Shown: positions 15,581 through 24,239 of the stretch, in pieces | Layout: each line of letters begins with the position of its first letter | Position numbering within the stretch: position 1 is the first letter of the stretch | NCBI GenBank assembly: GCA_964527995.1 | Contig: CAZGRP010000012.1 | Span: 1-64,000, forward strand | From: CAZGRP01 sp964527995 | GTDB taxonomy: Bacteria > Zhuqueibacterota > Zhuqueibacteria > Oceanimicrobiales > CAZGRP01 | Reading direction: 5' to 3' | DNA: 64,000 nt | Notes under the pieces: generated by a model | What the model saw: the letters and a program-made list of their open reading frames with translations, nothing else | Told to the model about the DNA's origin: nothing | Database searches by the model: none | Position numbers and translations under genes: made by a program

Positions 15581-17679
15581 GCGGCAGGGCGGTAGGCGAC
15601 CTGCTGTGGTTTGCTTTCCTTGGCGCCCTCGAACACATCGCGGTTCAATGCCAGTCGCGAGAAGCGCAGCTGCTGTGTTGTCAGGTCTTCGTCAAAGGCA
15701 ATGCCGACATCCACCAGCTCGTCGTTGTTGGCGCCGCCACGCACCGGAATCAGACGCGGGAAGACGAAGGCCGTATGCCTGGGAATCGACAATTTGCGGG
15801 CGCGACCCCGGATGTTGTCCCGCCAGGTGGTGTTGATGCGTGTGCCGAAACGGTCGAAGAACTTCGCTGCCCCTGCGCCATCGCCGGTGGCCTTCAGGAC
15901 CTGCAGCTTGGAGAGGATTTCGCCGACACCCTGACGGGCCTTGTTGACGTCTGTGATCTCCACGTAGTAATTGCCATCCTTCTCGATAACGCGCACCCCG
16001 TAGTCCTTGTCGCCCGTTTCTCCGCCTTCGGTGAGGTAGGAGAGCACGAGCTGACGACCGCGGTAGTGGGCCTCGCGGACGACGTCTCCCTGAATCGTGC
16101 GATACTGGGTCAGAAAGCCTTGCAGATAGCGGAGATAGGTGGCCAGAATGACGTCCTTCTGCTCGCTCTTCTTGAAGGCACCGATTTCAACCAGTTTGTC
16201 GTCGAAGATATGGAACAATGCCACCAGGTCGGCACGGCACTCTTCGAGGGCGTTGTAGGCACGGCCGATGAGCACCCGCGGGTCGTCGCGCAGATCCGGC
16301 TCCGGCTTCCCCGATCCGTGGCCGATCACTTCATGCATGTACACAATCCACGTGCGACCGATGCGGCCATACTTCTTGATCAAGTCCTGATACTGCGGCA
16401 GGTAGAACTCCTTGATCATGGCGTCGCGGATTTTCTCTGAACCGGCCTGCTGGATGTTCAGCAGGATGATGTTCTTGCTGCCATAGTCGCGGCGGATGTC
16501 GCTGTAATTCGGCAGATTGTAGGCGGAAGGGGAGATCGGGCCGGCATCGCCCGTCTCGACCAGGACGTTCACGACATTGGCCACCGGCTTTTCGATCTGC
16601 TGTCGTTTGTATTTGTCCGGCCACGGCATCTTTTTCTCGAAATAGAGGGCGTAGGTCGCCAGCGAGTCAACCAGGCGGGAATCGGCAACGTAGCTGACGT
16701 TGCCTTCGAACTGCCCAATGACGCCACGCGGGTCTTTGTACTGTTCGATGAAGCCGTTGAGATAGTCAATCACCGTGTTGGAGCGCAACCACAGGATGCT
16801 GTACTCTCGGAAAAGCTGTTCGTCGCCCGTTTTGTAGAAGTCGATGAGAGCCTGCAGACCACGGCGTTGCTCATCGCTTTCGGCCAGCGGCAAAGCCTTC
16901 TCCAGCCAGTAGACGATGGCTTCGAGATAGCGGCTGTAGACGCCGCCGATCTTGTAGACCTGTGGCACCACCTTGCCGTCGACCCGAGCGAAACGTACGT
17001 TTAGCTTGCTCTGCCAGAATTGCGGCAGGCGCTCGAGGTCTTTCATGGTGACACCAGGGTCGTACAGATTCACAGCGCTCTCGGCGACAATGTCGACCCC
17101 TTCCTGCTGGTTGACCTGGATCGGCTCGAAGTTGGCGTCGAAGATCGATGGCTCCAGCCGGGCAAGCTTTTGATCGAGGGTCTCACCCTCGCGTGTTTCG
17201 ATCTTGGCGCCATTCTCCACCGCTTTCTTCGCCGCCTGGCGCAGCATCTCAGGGGTCAGATAGTTGGGAACGAACTTGGCGTGGCTGTACTGATCGTACT
17301 GCCCGTGGTTGATCCAGATGTACTTCAGGTAGTCGAGTACGGCTGTGCGTGTCTCCTCGTCGATGCCCTCGCTGTGGAGGTAGATCTGTTCCAGGAGCTG
17401 TTTGATCTCCAGAGCGTCGCGGTGGTCCTGGTCGGTCATGATGTCGTTGCCGGCAATTGCGGCCCGATAGAGATAGTACGCCAGCTTTCGCTGGTTCGGG
17501 GTCAAATCCTCAAACCCCGGCGCATCGACACCGACCACCAGATAGTCCTGGCCTCCTTTGCCCAGGCGCTCGAGTTCACCAACCATCTTCTTAGGTTGAT
17601 TCTGCTTTTTGGCGCAGCCATTCCACCCAAAGCTGAACGCCATGAGCAGAATCAGCAGTCCCGTCCATCTGCGTCGCAT
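15562..17679 (-). CDS. dipeptidyl-peptidase III (M49) lipoprotein
   Basis: M49 zinc peptidases remove dipeptides from the N-terminus of short peptides. This 705-residue protein has the hallmark HExxGH motif as HEVIGHGSGK (H449) and the downstream zinc ligand block EECRADLVALFHIFDD. The N-terminus is a lipoprotein signal (LLILLMAFSFGWNGC), so it is likely anchored in the outer or inner membrane facing the periplasm. Length matches bacterial DPP III (about 675-700). GGAGGAG precedes the ATG, and a well-formed promoter lies about 75 bases upstream. A role in peptide scavenging is inferred. Confidence 0.93.
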   Translation of the reverse strand: MRRRWTGLLILLMAFSFGWNGCAKKQNQPKKMVGELERLGKGGQDYLVVGVDAPGFEDLTPNQRKLAYYLYRAAIAGNDIMTDQDHRDALEIKQLLEQIYLHSEGIDEETRTAVLDYLKYIWINHGQYDQYSHAKFVPNYLTPEMLRQAAKKAVENGAKIETREGETLDQKLARLEPSIFDANFEPIQVNQQEGVDIVAESAVNLYDPGVTMKDLERLPQFWQSKLNVRFARVDGKVVPQVYKIGGVYSRYLEAIVYWLEKALPLAESDEQRRGLQALIDFYKTGDEQLFREYSILWLRSNTVIDYLNGFIEQYKDPRGVIGQFEGNVSYVADSRLVDSLATYALYFEKKMPWPDKYKRQQIEKPVANVVNVLVETGDAGPISPSAYNLPNYSDIRRDYGSKNIILLNIQQAGSEKIRDAMIKEFYLPQYQDLIKKYGRIGRTWIVYMHEVIGHGSGKPEPDLRDDPRVLIGRAYNALEECRADLVALFHIFDDKLVEIGAFKKSEQKDVILATYLRYLQGFLTQYRTIQGDVVREAHYRGRQLVLSYLTEGGETGDKDYGVRVIEKDGNYYVEITDVNKARQGVGEILSKLQVLKATGDGAGAAKFFDRFGTRINTTWRDNIRGRARKLSIPRHTAFVFPRLIPVRGGANNDELVDVGIAFDEDLTTQQLRFSRLALNRDVFEGAKESKPQQVAYRPAAAAGLR

Positions 17680-17754
17680 AACACTCCTCCAGTCCGTTCG
17701 TTGCGCTTCCTTCCTCTTTTCCGCAACGGTGAGCTCCGCCGTCGCGGGCAGAGC

Positions 17755-17783
17755 AATATACCGAACCTGCGCCAGAAAGTCAA
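17755..17783 (-). promoter_or_regulatory. promoter of the dipeptidyl-peptidase III gene
   Basis: On the minus strand TTGACT (17778-17783) and TATATT (17755-17760) are exactly 17 bases apart. This is the best-formed promoter in the window. It predicts an untranslated leader of about 70 bases. Confidence 0.7.
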
Positions 17784-17975
17784 TTACCGAACGCCGCTGA
17801 CATGCCCCTTAAGTCCGTTGGCGGCCGTTCTCCGTTGGTCAGTGCACAACCCCCCTCGCCTCCCGCAATCCGCAATCACCCCAGGGGTAGTGCAGTGGCC
17901 AGCAGGCCGGGCCCGTCTTAGAAGCCGCGGCTCACCATCGACCGGGCAATCTGGCATAGGAGAATGACATCCCGC

Positions 17976-18000
17976 CAAGTCCCCCTTCGAAGGGGACTTC
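17976..18000. repeat. short palindromic repeat, GTCCCC/GGGGAC type
   Basis: Arms AAGTCCCC and GGGGACTT surround a TTCGAA-like centre with one extra C. It is related to the element at 176-211 and lies between genes. Confidence 0.5.
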
Positions 18001-18045
18001 AGGTTGTTTTCTGTGGTAGCTGTCGTTGGCGTCCTTCGAAGTGCC

Positions 18046-18071
18046 CTTTGGGAAAACCCCTTTTCCCAAAG
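18046..18071. repeat. perfect 11-bp hairpin with CCCC loop
   Basis: The arms CTTTGGGAAAA and TTTTCCCAAAG are fully complementary around a 4-base loop. It is more than 300 bases downstream of the ZIP gene stop and has no following T-run on either strand long enough to be sure it is a terminator. It could be a terminator-like element or part of an interspersed repeat. Confidence 0.5.
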
Positions 18072-18371
18072 AAGTACTTTCAAGAACAGGCGGAATAATG
18101 AGGGCTGCGTAGAGGTTTTAGGGTTTATTACTTGCCAGCGCGCATCGCAAGGACTACCCGGATGCGCCGGTTTGAACAAACCCCAGTTGGAATCAGAATG
18201 TGGGCCGTCGGGCGGAAATCGCAGCCATTTATTGTGGCCGGTGGCTGCGGTCGTTTTATCGGCGGCCCACTTTTTTTGTCTCCGGCCCTCGTTCCTGATC
18301 GGAAGAGGTTACAGTTGCTTTCCCTCGACAGAGACACGCCTGCAACTCGAGACCCGCAACCCGCCCTTCCG

Positions 18372-19088
18372 CTACGCCGGAACAAAACTCACCGCCAGCA
18401 TACCCACGAACCCAAGAGAAAAAGCCAGCGGCACACGGTAGTCCTGGCTGCCCTCATGTGCCATTGGCAGCAGGTCGCTGGTGGAGATATAGACGAAGGT
18501 GCCGGCCGTCAGGCCGACGGCCTCTGGCAGGTAGGCGCCGGCCTGAAACGGCATGGCCAGGCCTGCGAGGGCACCGATGACAGCCAGAATTCCGATGCTG
18601 ACCAACCCGATCCAGGCGCGTCGGCTCGGGTAATGGTTCAGCAACATCACCGTGGAAATCGACACTCCGGTTGGTAAGCGGTGCAGCAGGACAGCTGCGA
18701 TGACGAGAATCCCCAACTCCACTCGAAACTCCAGGCTGACGGCAATGGCGAAGCCATCGAGGAAACTGTGAAGCCCGAGGCCCATGAGAGCAAAACGGCC
18801 GAACTGATGAACGTGACAGTCCTCCTCGCGGCAGGCATGAATCATGGTGACTTTTTCGGTAAGATAGAGAAAGAGGAAGCCAGTGCTGACGGCAAGGGCA
18901 GACCACCGCCCGGAAACAGCGAAGCTGTCCCGGAGCATGTGGTTAAGGCCAGTGGAAAGCAGAACGCCCGCGGAGAATGCGACAAGTAGGGTGAGGGTTT
19001 CGTGACGAAGCCGGCGGTGAAAAAGGGGGATGCTACCTCCAAGGACGGTGAACAGGGCGGCGAGCGTAGAAAACAGGATCGCGGTCAT
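18372..19088 (-). CDS. ZIP family metal transporter
   Basis: ZIP proteins import divalent metals such as Zn, Mn or Fe across the inner membrane. This 238-residue protein has about eight membrane spans and a His/Cys/Asp-containing cytosolic loop (HACREEDCHVHQ). The metal-site helices appear as HSFLDGFAIAVS (TM4) and HRLPTGVSISTVML (TM5). The second usually carries HxxPE; here the position after Pro is Thr, so metal choice may differ. Its start overlaps the stop of the MntR-like regulator by 4 bases, which suggests it is that regulator's target. Confidence 0.9.
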   Translation of the reverse strand: MTAILFSTLAALFTVLGGSIPLFHRRLRHETLTLLVAFSAGVLLSTGLNHMLRDSFAVSGRWSALAVSTGFLFLYLTEKVTMIHACREEDCHVHQFGRFALMGLGLHSFLDGFAIAVSLEFRVELGILVIAAVLLHRLPTGVSISTVMLLNHYPSRRAWIGLVSIGILAVIGALAGLAMPFQAGAYLPEAVGLTAGTFVYISTSDLLPMAHEGSQDYRVPLAFSLGFVGMLAVSFVPA

Positions 19089-19768
19089 AGGTTCTCCGCA
19101 GCCTCAGAGTTCTCGCACGCTGCCACGAGGATCTCGCCAGCCAGTTCGCGGCCCAGGTAGCTCTCCTTGTCCCCGACCCGGACGCAAATCGGACCGCCGA
19201 ACGGTGCTTTGTCGATCACTTTCAGCCGCACGCTGGGATAGAGGCCGAGGTTAGCCAGGTAGCGCAGCTTCTCCGGATTCCGATCGCTCACGCGTTTGAT
19301 GACGATCGAGGCGCCCGTGTCGACCTCGGCCAGAGTCTGGGTCGGACTGTCCTCGATCTCTCCCTCTTTCGTCGGGATCGGCGCCCCGTGAGGATCGTGT
19401 GTGGGCCGGCCGAGCAGTTCGTCCATCCGCTCCTCGAACTCTTCAGAAATCACGTGCTCCAGACGCTCGGCCTCTTCGTGGACTTTATCCCAAGTATAGC
19501 CCATCGCCTCGGCGAGATAGAGTTCCAGCAGCCGGTGGTGGCGGATGATCTCCAGCGCCACCTTCTCCCCTTCACGGGTCAAAGCTACGCCGTAGTAGGG
19601 TGTGTAGCGGGCCAGCTTCATACCGGCCAGCTTCTTGATCATGCCAGTCACCGAGGCCTGAGCTACCCCGAGCTTTTCAGCAAGAGTGGCGGTGGAAACA
19701 GGCTTGCCAGGCCCCTGCAACTTATAGATAGCCTTCAGATAATCTTCTACGGCACGCGTGATCATCAA
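19085..19768 (-). CDS. DtxR/MntR-type metal-dependent transcriptional regulator
   Basis: This regulator represses metal uptake genes when loaded with Mn or Fe. The 227-residue protein has an N-terminal winged helix (VEDYLKAIYKLQGPGKPVSTATLAEKLGVAQASVTGMIKKLAGMKLARYTPYYGVALTREGE), a dimerisation and metal-binding helix region with HHRLLELYL and EEAERLEHVISEEFEERMDELLG (about 75-130), and a C-terminal FeoA/SH3-like domain (about 145-220). The start MMITRAVEDYL is preceded by GGAGAGG. It overlaps the ZIP transporter by 4 bases and probably autoregulates the pair. Confidence 0.93.
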   Translation of the reverse strand: MMITRAVEDYLKAIYKLQGPGKPVSTATLAEKLGVAQASVTGMIKKLAGMKLARYTPYYGVALTREGEKVALEIIRHHRLLELYLAEAMGYTWDKVHEEAERLEHVISEEFEERMDELLGRPTHDPHGAPIPTKEGEIEDSPTQTLAEVDTGASIVIKRVSDRNPEKLRYLANLGLYPSVRLKVIDKAPFGGPICVRVGDKESYLGRELAGEILVAACENSEAAENL

Positions 19769-19785
19769 ACCTCTCCTTCGGCGTC

Positions 19786-19814
19786 AATATAACCAAATGC
19801 CAAAATCGAAGCAA
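19786..19814 (-). promoter_or_regulatory. promoter of the regulator-ZIP operon
   Basis: On the minus strand TTGCTT (19809-19814) and TATATT (19786-19791) are 17 bases apart. The start codon is only about 17 bases past the -10 box, so the leader would be very short. No clear MntR or DtxR palindrome was seen. Confidence 0.5.
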
Positions 19815-19863
19815 GCAGAATGTCTCTATGCAAATGCCATCGCAAGGCGAGTGCGAAGGATGA

Positions 19864-19892
19864 TTGAATTTGCCTCCTGGTTTTCGTATTCT
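19864..19892 (+). promoter_or_regulatory. possible promoter of the ECF sigma operon
   Basis: TTGAAT (19864-19869) and TATTCT (19887-19892) are 17 bases apart and about 125 bases before the sigma factor start. The leader would contain GC-rich dyads (GGCCGCC, GGCCACC). Confidence 0.4.
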
Positions 19893-20018
19893 TGAAGAGG
19901 GGACGGCCGCCTTGCCGGATGCCCAGGCTCGTGGCCGTCTCCACGGTCCTGCGGCAGATGACGGCCACCGAGGCCGGCGGCGGGGTTGAAGCTTTGGTGC
20001 TCTAATGGGTACACCGGT

Positions 20019-20618
20019 ATGGTGAGTCACTCGATTGGCAAAAGAGAAGCAAGCGACAAAGAACTGGTGCGGCGGGCATTGCAAGGACAGGAACAAGCCT
20101 TCGACGAGCTGGTGGCGCGCTATTTACCGAAGGCCCTGGCCATCGCCCGTCGATTCACAAACCAGGTGGAAGATGCTCAGGACTTGGTGCAGGAAACATT
20201 CCTGCGCGTCTATCGGGCCCTGCGGCGTTACGATGAAAGCTACGCCTTCTCCACGTGGTTCTACCGCATCCTGGTCAATCTGTGCATCAACTTTCAGAAA
20301 CGGAAACAGCGCTGGGGATGGCTGGTGCCTGAGTCGACGGACGCCAGATCTGAGTTGACAGCTTCATCGAACGACGTGGAACACAATCCAGAAGCATGGC
20401 AGGATCGCCAGGAGCTCAGAGCCGAAATCGAGAAGGCGCTCGATGCCCTGTCACCCGAGCAGCGCGCCGTGGTGACCATGTACGACCTCGAGGGGTTCTC
20501 GCACCGCGAAATCGCGGAGATCCTCGACTGTCCCGTTGGTACGGTCATGTCCCGATTACACTACGGTCGGCTCAAGCTTCGCAAGCTGTTGGGCCCACGC
20601 CTGCAGCGGCACCCATAG
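20019..20618 (+). CDS. ECF RNA polymerase sigma factor
   Basis: This sigma factor of about 199 residues has region 2 (AFDELVARYLPKALAIARRFTNQVEDAQDLVQETFLRVYRALRRYDESYAFSTWFYRILVNLCINF) and region 4 (ALDALSPEQRAVVTMYDLEGFSHREIAEILDCPVGTVMSRLHYGRLKLRKLL). Regions 1 and 3 are absent, as in extracytoplasmic-function sigmas of the RpoE-like type. I chose the ATG at 20019; a TTG at 19986 would add eleven residues. The next gene encodes its zinc-finger anti-sigma partner, and the genes continue into an efflux operon, so this sigma probably controls envelope stress and export. Confidence 0.93.
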   Translation: MVSHSIGKREASDKELVRRALQGQEQAFDELVARYLPKALAIARRFTNQVEDAQDLVQETFLRVYRALRRYDESYAFSTWFYRILVNLCINFQKRKQRWGWLVPESTDARSELTASSNDVEHNPEAWQDRQELRAEIEKALDALSPEQRAVVTMYDLEGFSHREIAEILDCPVGTVMSRLHYGRLKLRKLLGPRLQRHP

Positions 20619-20653
20619 TCGGGCATCCGTTATAAATCTTGAAGGAGTCATCC

Positions 20654-21175
20654 ATGTCTTGTCCACTGCTCCGAGAGCGACTGACCCTCTACGCCGAAGG
20701 AATCCTTGACCAGGGGGAGCGGCGCCAGGTGGAGGCACACCTGGAAACCTGCGACGAATGCCGCACGACCCTCGAGGAGATTCTTGCCACGCGTGACCTG
20801 CTTCGGCAGATACCGCCGGTCGTCTTTTCGAGCGATGTCGTCGAGGAGACGGCCGAGCGCATCCGCCGCGCGCGTTCCGGCGTGCGCCGGCGCAAAAGGG
20901 CGTCGGCACGACCGCTGCTCACCCGCCTGCCTGCTGCCTTCCGTCAGCCTGCGGTGGTCGGGGCCCTGGCTGTGGCGGTGCTGTTGGCAGCTCTGCTGTG
21001 GGGCCTCGGCGAGTTCCATCGTCGGCCGGTGCCACCAGTGCCACCTCAGGCACAGGCGGAACAGGATATGGATTTCTACCTGCAAGAGCATGCCCTCGCG
21101 GCCGAGCAGAGCATGCTCACGGCAGATGAGTTCTCCTGGCTGGTGGTCACCGGCGAGGGCAGCGGACAAAAGTGA
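20654..21175 (+). CDS. zinc-finger anti-sigma factor
   Basis: This 173-residue single-span protein has an N-terminal anti-sigma zinc-finger domain (HLETCDEC gives the H-x3-C-x2-C signature, about residues 30-37). A basic linker and a membrane span follow (about 96-116, PAVVGALAVAVLLAALLWGLGEF), then a short periplasmic tail. It would hold the ECF sigma at the membrane until released by a stress signal. GAAGGAG precedes the chosen ATG, and an in-frame ATG 15 bases upstream is less likely. Its stop overlaps the next gene's GTG start. Confidence 0.9.
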   Translation: MSCPLLRERLTLYAEGILDQGERRQVEAHLETCDECRTTLEEILATRDLLRQIPPVVFSSDVVEETAERIRRARSGVRRRKRASARPLLTRLPAAFRQPAVVGALAVAVLLAALLWGLGEFHRRPVPPVPPQAQAEQDMDFYLQEHALAAEQSMLTADEFSWLVVTGEGSGQK

Positions 21176-22308
21176 GATCTGTGGCCATGAGATTCCACCC
21201 GCTGATTCTTCTGGGGGTTTTTTGGCTGGGTGCCTTTATCCAGCCCGAGAAAGAGATTCTCGAAAAGATCATCTCGGCGCCCAAGTACGTCGAGTTTCAC
21301 GGTGTCTGGCAGAAGTCCTTTCGATATCGCGACCAGTGGTTCGAAACCCAGCAGGAAATCTGGCATCAGCGGCCCGACCGGACCAAGATTCTTTTCCAGG
21401 AACCGGAAGAGGTGCGCGGCACTGTGCTGCTGAAGGAGGGAGGGCGGGTCATCTTCCGCCGCCACGGGCAGAGCAAGCAGACCAGAGGCTTCCGGCATTC
21501 GCGCCACTACACCGGTGGTTTCTTCGGTGAAGACGTGAACGCCCGCAGGCTGGACCTGTTGCTGCGAAACTATGTCGTCTCCTTCGGCGACACCATCCCG
21601 TTGCTCGGGCGTTCCGCTGTTGAGGTGCGCATTGTGCCGCGATCCAAACATCGCTCCCGCCTCGTCCTCTGGGTGGATCAGGAAAGCGGCCTGGTCTTGA
21701 AGATGAAGAAATATGATCCCGACGGCAATCTGGTGTCGCGGGCCGAATTCAAGAAGCTCGCATTCCGGCTCCCAGAGGACTCCAACCTTGAGGTCGGAGC
21801 GGACAGCTCAATTTCCCCTGCCGACTCCCGCCAGGTGGCGGTATATCCGGACCTGGAGTCCTTTCGGGCAAAGAGCCGGTTTGCCTTCTACCTTCCTGGC
21901 CGGCTTCCGCAAGGATTCGTCCTGGATCGCATCCGCACGATTCGAAAGAAAGATCGAGAAACCTACCACTTCCTCTACACAGACGGTCTGAGCTGGGTCT
22001 CGCTCTTTCAGCGGGCCAGGAAGACAGGTGAAAGGACCAGAAGGGCGGCAGCCGACACCGTCGAAAGGCGCGGCCCCATGCTCGTGCTGCACGGCCAGGT
22101 TGGCAACGTGAGCTACGCTCTGGTTGGCGAAGTAGCGGCGGATGAACTGGAGGCCATGCGCGCTTCACTGCGACCGGTGACGTCCGAGGTTAGCAAGAAG
22201 GCTTCCACCGGCAGGCTCGTTTTGATGTGGGGGCCGGTGATTGTCCTGTTGGCTTTGTTTTTGATTCTGAGATTGAAGCGGGAGGCAAAGCATGTTGGAG
22301 CGGAGTAA
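21172..22308 (+). CDS. RseB/MucB-like sigma regulatory protein
   Basis: This 378-residue protein has an N-terminal signal (about 6-22), a LolA/LppX-like periplasmic domain (about 30-210) typical of the RseB/MucB N-terminus, a smaller C-terminal domain (about 220-345), and a final membrane span (about 350-367) with a basic cytosolic tail. RseB proteins bind the anti-sigma factor in the periplasm and sense misplaced lipoproteins or LPS. The final transmembrane helix is unlike soluble RseB and would anchor it at both the sensor and membrane sides. The GTG start overlaps the anti-sigma stop (GTGA); an ATG five codons on is an alternative. Confidence 0.8.
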   Translation: MRSVAMRFHPLILLGVFWLGAFIQPEKEILEKIISAPKYVEFHGVWQKSFRYRDQWFETQQEIWHQRPDRTKILFQEPEEVRGTVLLKEGGRVIFRRHGQSKQTRGFRHSRHYTGGFFGEDVNARRLDLLLRNYVVSFGDTIPLLGRSAVEVRIVPRSKHRSRLVLWVDQESGLVLKMKKYDPDGNLVSRAEFKKLAFRLPEDSNLEVGADSSISPADSRQVAVYPDLESFRAKSRFAFYLPGRLPQGFVLDRIRTIRKKDRETYHFLYTDGLSWVSLFQRARKTGERTRRAAADTVERRGPMLVLHGQVGNVSYALVGEVAADELEAMRASLRPVTSEVSKKASTGRLVLMWGPVIVLLALFLILRLKREAKHVGAE

Positions 22309-23710
22309 TTGGCGGTTCATTGCCCTGGTCGCTGCCATCGGCTTGACCCTGGGCGGGTGTGGCAAAGGAGACGATGCGGCTTCGTCTCGCGGCCCCTCGT
22401 CGATGCGAGGTCGAGACGGAGCGGCGATCAGCGGGATTCCGGTCGAAGCCGTGCCTGTGAAGCGGCAGAGTATCTCCACCTATCTTCTGACCACCACGAC
22501 CCTGGCGCCGCAAAGGGCCGTGGAGGTGGTGGCCAAGACCAGCGGCCTGGTCTCGAAGCTGCTGGTCGAGGAGGGCGACAAAGTGCGTGCCGGACAAACA
22601 CTGGCGCGTCTCGACGAGCAGGAGCTGTTGATCGCTCTCAAGCAGGCCCGAATCCGGGCCCAGAACATGAAGCGCGTCTTTGATCGTACTGCGGAGATGT
22701 TCCAGAAGAATCTGGTCTCGAAGCAGGCCTACGACGATGCCAGATTCAACTACGAGACCGCCCAGACCCAATATGAGGACGCCAAACTACGAGTCGACTA
22801 CACGCAGATTAAGTCTCCGATCGACGGCGTCATCACAGAGCGGCTGATCGAGGTGGGCCAGCGCGTCAATCTGAACCAGGTGCTGTTCCGCGTGGGGGAT
22901 TTCGATCCGTTGCTGGCGCGAATCTATGTCCCCGAAAAGGACATGGGCAAGCTGCACGTCGGGCAGGAAGCCGAGATTACTGTGGAGGCGGCGCCGGACA
23001 AGAAGTTCAAGGGTGTGGTCAGCATGATCAGCCCGGTCGTCGATCCGGCCAGCGGCACGACCAAAGTGACCCTCGAGATCCATGACCGCTCGGGCACGCT
23101 GCGCCCGGGCATGTTCGCCAACGTCCACATCATCACCGACACCCGCGAGAATACGCTGGTGATCCCCAAGAAAGCCATGATTCTCGAAAGCGAACGCGAT
23201 GAGCTCTTCACCGTCGTGGATGGTGTCGCCAGAAAGGTGCAAGTCGAGCTGGGCTACAGCGACGGCGAGAGGGCCGAGGTGTTGCGCGGGCTCACTGAGG
23301 GACAGTTGGTGGTGACGGTCGGTCAGGAGGGTCTTCGAGACGGAGTGCCGGTGAAGATCGTCGGTCAGGGTGGGCAACTGACCCGGGCCGACACCACAGC
23401 CGCCGCGGGCGGATCGAGGCCGGCATCCGAGACGGCGGCGGCCAACGCTCCTTCGAACCCGAAGCCGGCGGCCGGCATGGCCCGTGGTGGCCGCACCGGT
23501 CAACCCGGGCGCATGGGCGGCCAGATGACTCCTGAGCGAATGAAACGCATGGAAAAGTGGCTGCTGCGGAATCCGGAGATCCGCAAAGCGTTTGAACAGC
23601 GTGCCAAAGAGGACCCGGACTTCGCCAACAATCCGCAGAAGAAGTTGCAGTTTTTCCGCGAGATGCGCGAGAAGATGGGCAGGGGCCGGCGTGGGCCGGA
23701 AGGTCATTAG
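22292..23710 (+). CDS. RND efflux periplasmic adaptor lipoprotein
   Basis: Membrane fusion proteins link RND pumps to an outer-membrane channel. This 472-residue protein has a lipoprotein signal (IGLTLGGC, Cys23), a biotinyl-lipoyl half-motif (VEVVAKTSGLVSKLLVEEGDKVRAGQTLARLDEQEL), a helical hairpin (about 100-150), a second half-motif (KLRVDYTQIKSPIDGVITERLIEVGQRV), beta-barrel and MP domains to about 360. An unusual C-terminal extension of about 105 residues follows: an Ala/Pro/Gly linker, then a charged helical part (MTPERMKRMEKWLLRNPEIRK onward). It overlaps the RseB-like gene by 17 bases, and two RND pumps follow. Confidence 0.93.
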   Translation: MLERSNWRFIALVAAIGLTLGGCGKGDDAASSRGPSSMRGRDGAAISGIPVEAVPVKRQSISTYLLTTTTLAPQRAVEVVAKTSGLVSKLLVEEGDKVRAGQTLARLDEQELLIALKQARIRAQNMKRVFDRTAEMFQKNLVSKQAYDDARFNYETAQTQYEDAKLRVDYTQIKSPIDGVITERLIEVGQRVNLNQVLFRVGDFDPLLARIYVPEKDMGKLHVGQEAEITVEAAPDKKFKGVVSMISPVVDPASGTTKVTLEIHDRSGTLRPGMFANVHIITDTRENTLVIPKKAMILESERDELFTVVDGVARKVQVELGYSDGERAEVLRGLTEGQLVVTVGQEGLRDGVPVKIVGQGGQLTRADTTAAAGGSRPASETAAANAPSNPKPAAGMARGGRTGQPGRMGGQMTPERMKRMEKWLLRNPEIRKAFEQRAKEDPDFANNPQKKLQFFREMREKMGRGRRGPEGH

Positions 23711-23750
23711 CCCTGAGAAGCTGCTCCGCGACACAAAGGGAGAGGATGAG

Positions 23751-24092
23751 ATGCCATTTTGCCCAAAGTGTGGTTATGAATACGAACCCGGCCATCGCCG
23801 CTGCCCCGACTGCGACGAGGAGCTGGTGGATGGTTTGCCTGCCGAGGACGAACCCGTGCCCGAGGTGAAGTGGGTGGCATTGCATCCGCTGCCCGGACCC
23901 CTCTATGCGGAAATGGTCAAAGAGGTTCTGGATCGGCGCGGCATCCCGTGCATCATCCAGTCCGATGTGCTGTCGTCTGCCTACGGTGCCAAGGGGGCAA
24001 CGCTGCCCGGCATGCAGTCGCGAATCCTCGTGCCTGAAGACCGCGCCGAAGAGGCCCGCCAGCTTCTGTTCCAGATGCTGGACCATATATGA
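23751..24092 (+). CDS. zinc-ribbon DUF2007 protein
   Basis: This 113-residue cytosolic protein has an N-terminal zinc ribbon (CPKCGYEYEPGHRRCPDC, residues 4-21) and a DUF2007 domain (about 40-110: WVALHPLPGPLYAEMVKEVLDRRGIPCIIQSD...RILVPEDRAEEARQLL). This fold resembles small PII-like or signal-transducing modules. AAGGGAGAGG precedes the ATG. It sits between the adaptor and the first RND pump, so it is probably co-transcribed; its role in efflux is unknown. Confidence 0.85.
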   Translation: MPFCPKCGYEYEPGHRRCPDCDEELVDGLPAEDEPVPEVKWVALHPLPGPLYAEMVKEVLDRRGIPCIIQSDVLSSAYGAKGATLPGMQSRILVPEDRAEEARQLLFQMLDHI

Positions 24093-24101
24093 ATAGCCTT
24101 G

Positions 24102-24220
24102 TTGCAAAGTGCAAAATGCAAGATGCAAAATAAGAAAGGGAAAAAGAGGTTGTCTTAACCGGTTCGGAAGGGGCTGTGGTTTTGCATTTTTCACTTTTCA
24201 CTTTGCATTTTTCATTTTCT
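24102..24220. repeat. A/T-rich TTTGCA-type repeat, inverted
   Basis: The left arm repeats TGCAAAGTGCAAAATGCAAG-like units, and the right arm (from 24180) repeats their complement (TTTTGCATTTTTCAC, TTTGCATTTTTC). The two arms could pair around a 45-base centre. The same unit occurs at 40332-40377. The element lies inside the efflux operon between the DUF2007 gene and the first pump. Confidence 0.6.
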
Positions 24221-24239
24221 CTACAAACCCTCGGGGATC

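Larger units (their letters stand above)
17680..18371. other. long intergenic region rich in palindromes
   Basis: These 692 bases lie between DPP III and the ZIP transporter, both on the minus strand. They hold the DPP III promoter, a GTCCCC-type palindrome (17976-18000), a long perfect hairpin (18046-18071) and repeat-like words shared with the left end of the window. Open frames on both strands translate to Arg/Pro/Ser-rich sequence without ribosome sites, so I see no gene. Confidence 0.55.

Noticed and set aside
17784..18385. Several frames of 85-145 codons in the DPP III-ZIP gap
   Set aside because: They overlap one another on both strands, run through palindromic repeats and show no motif or ribosome site.
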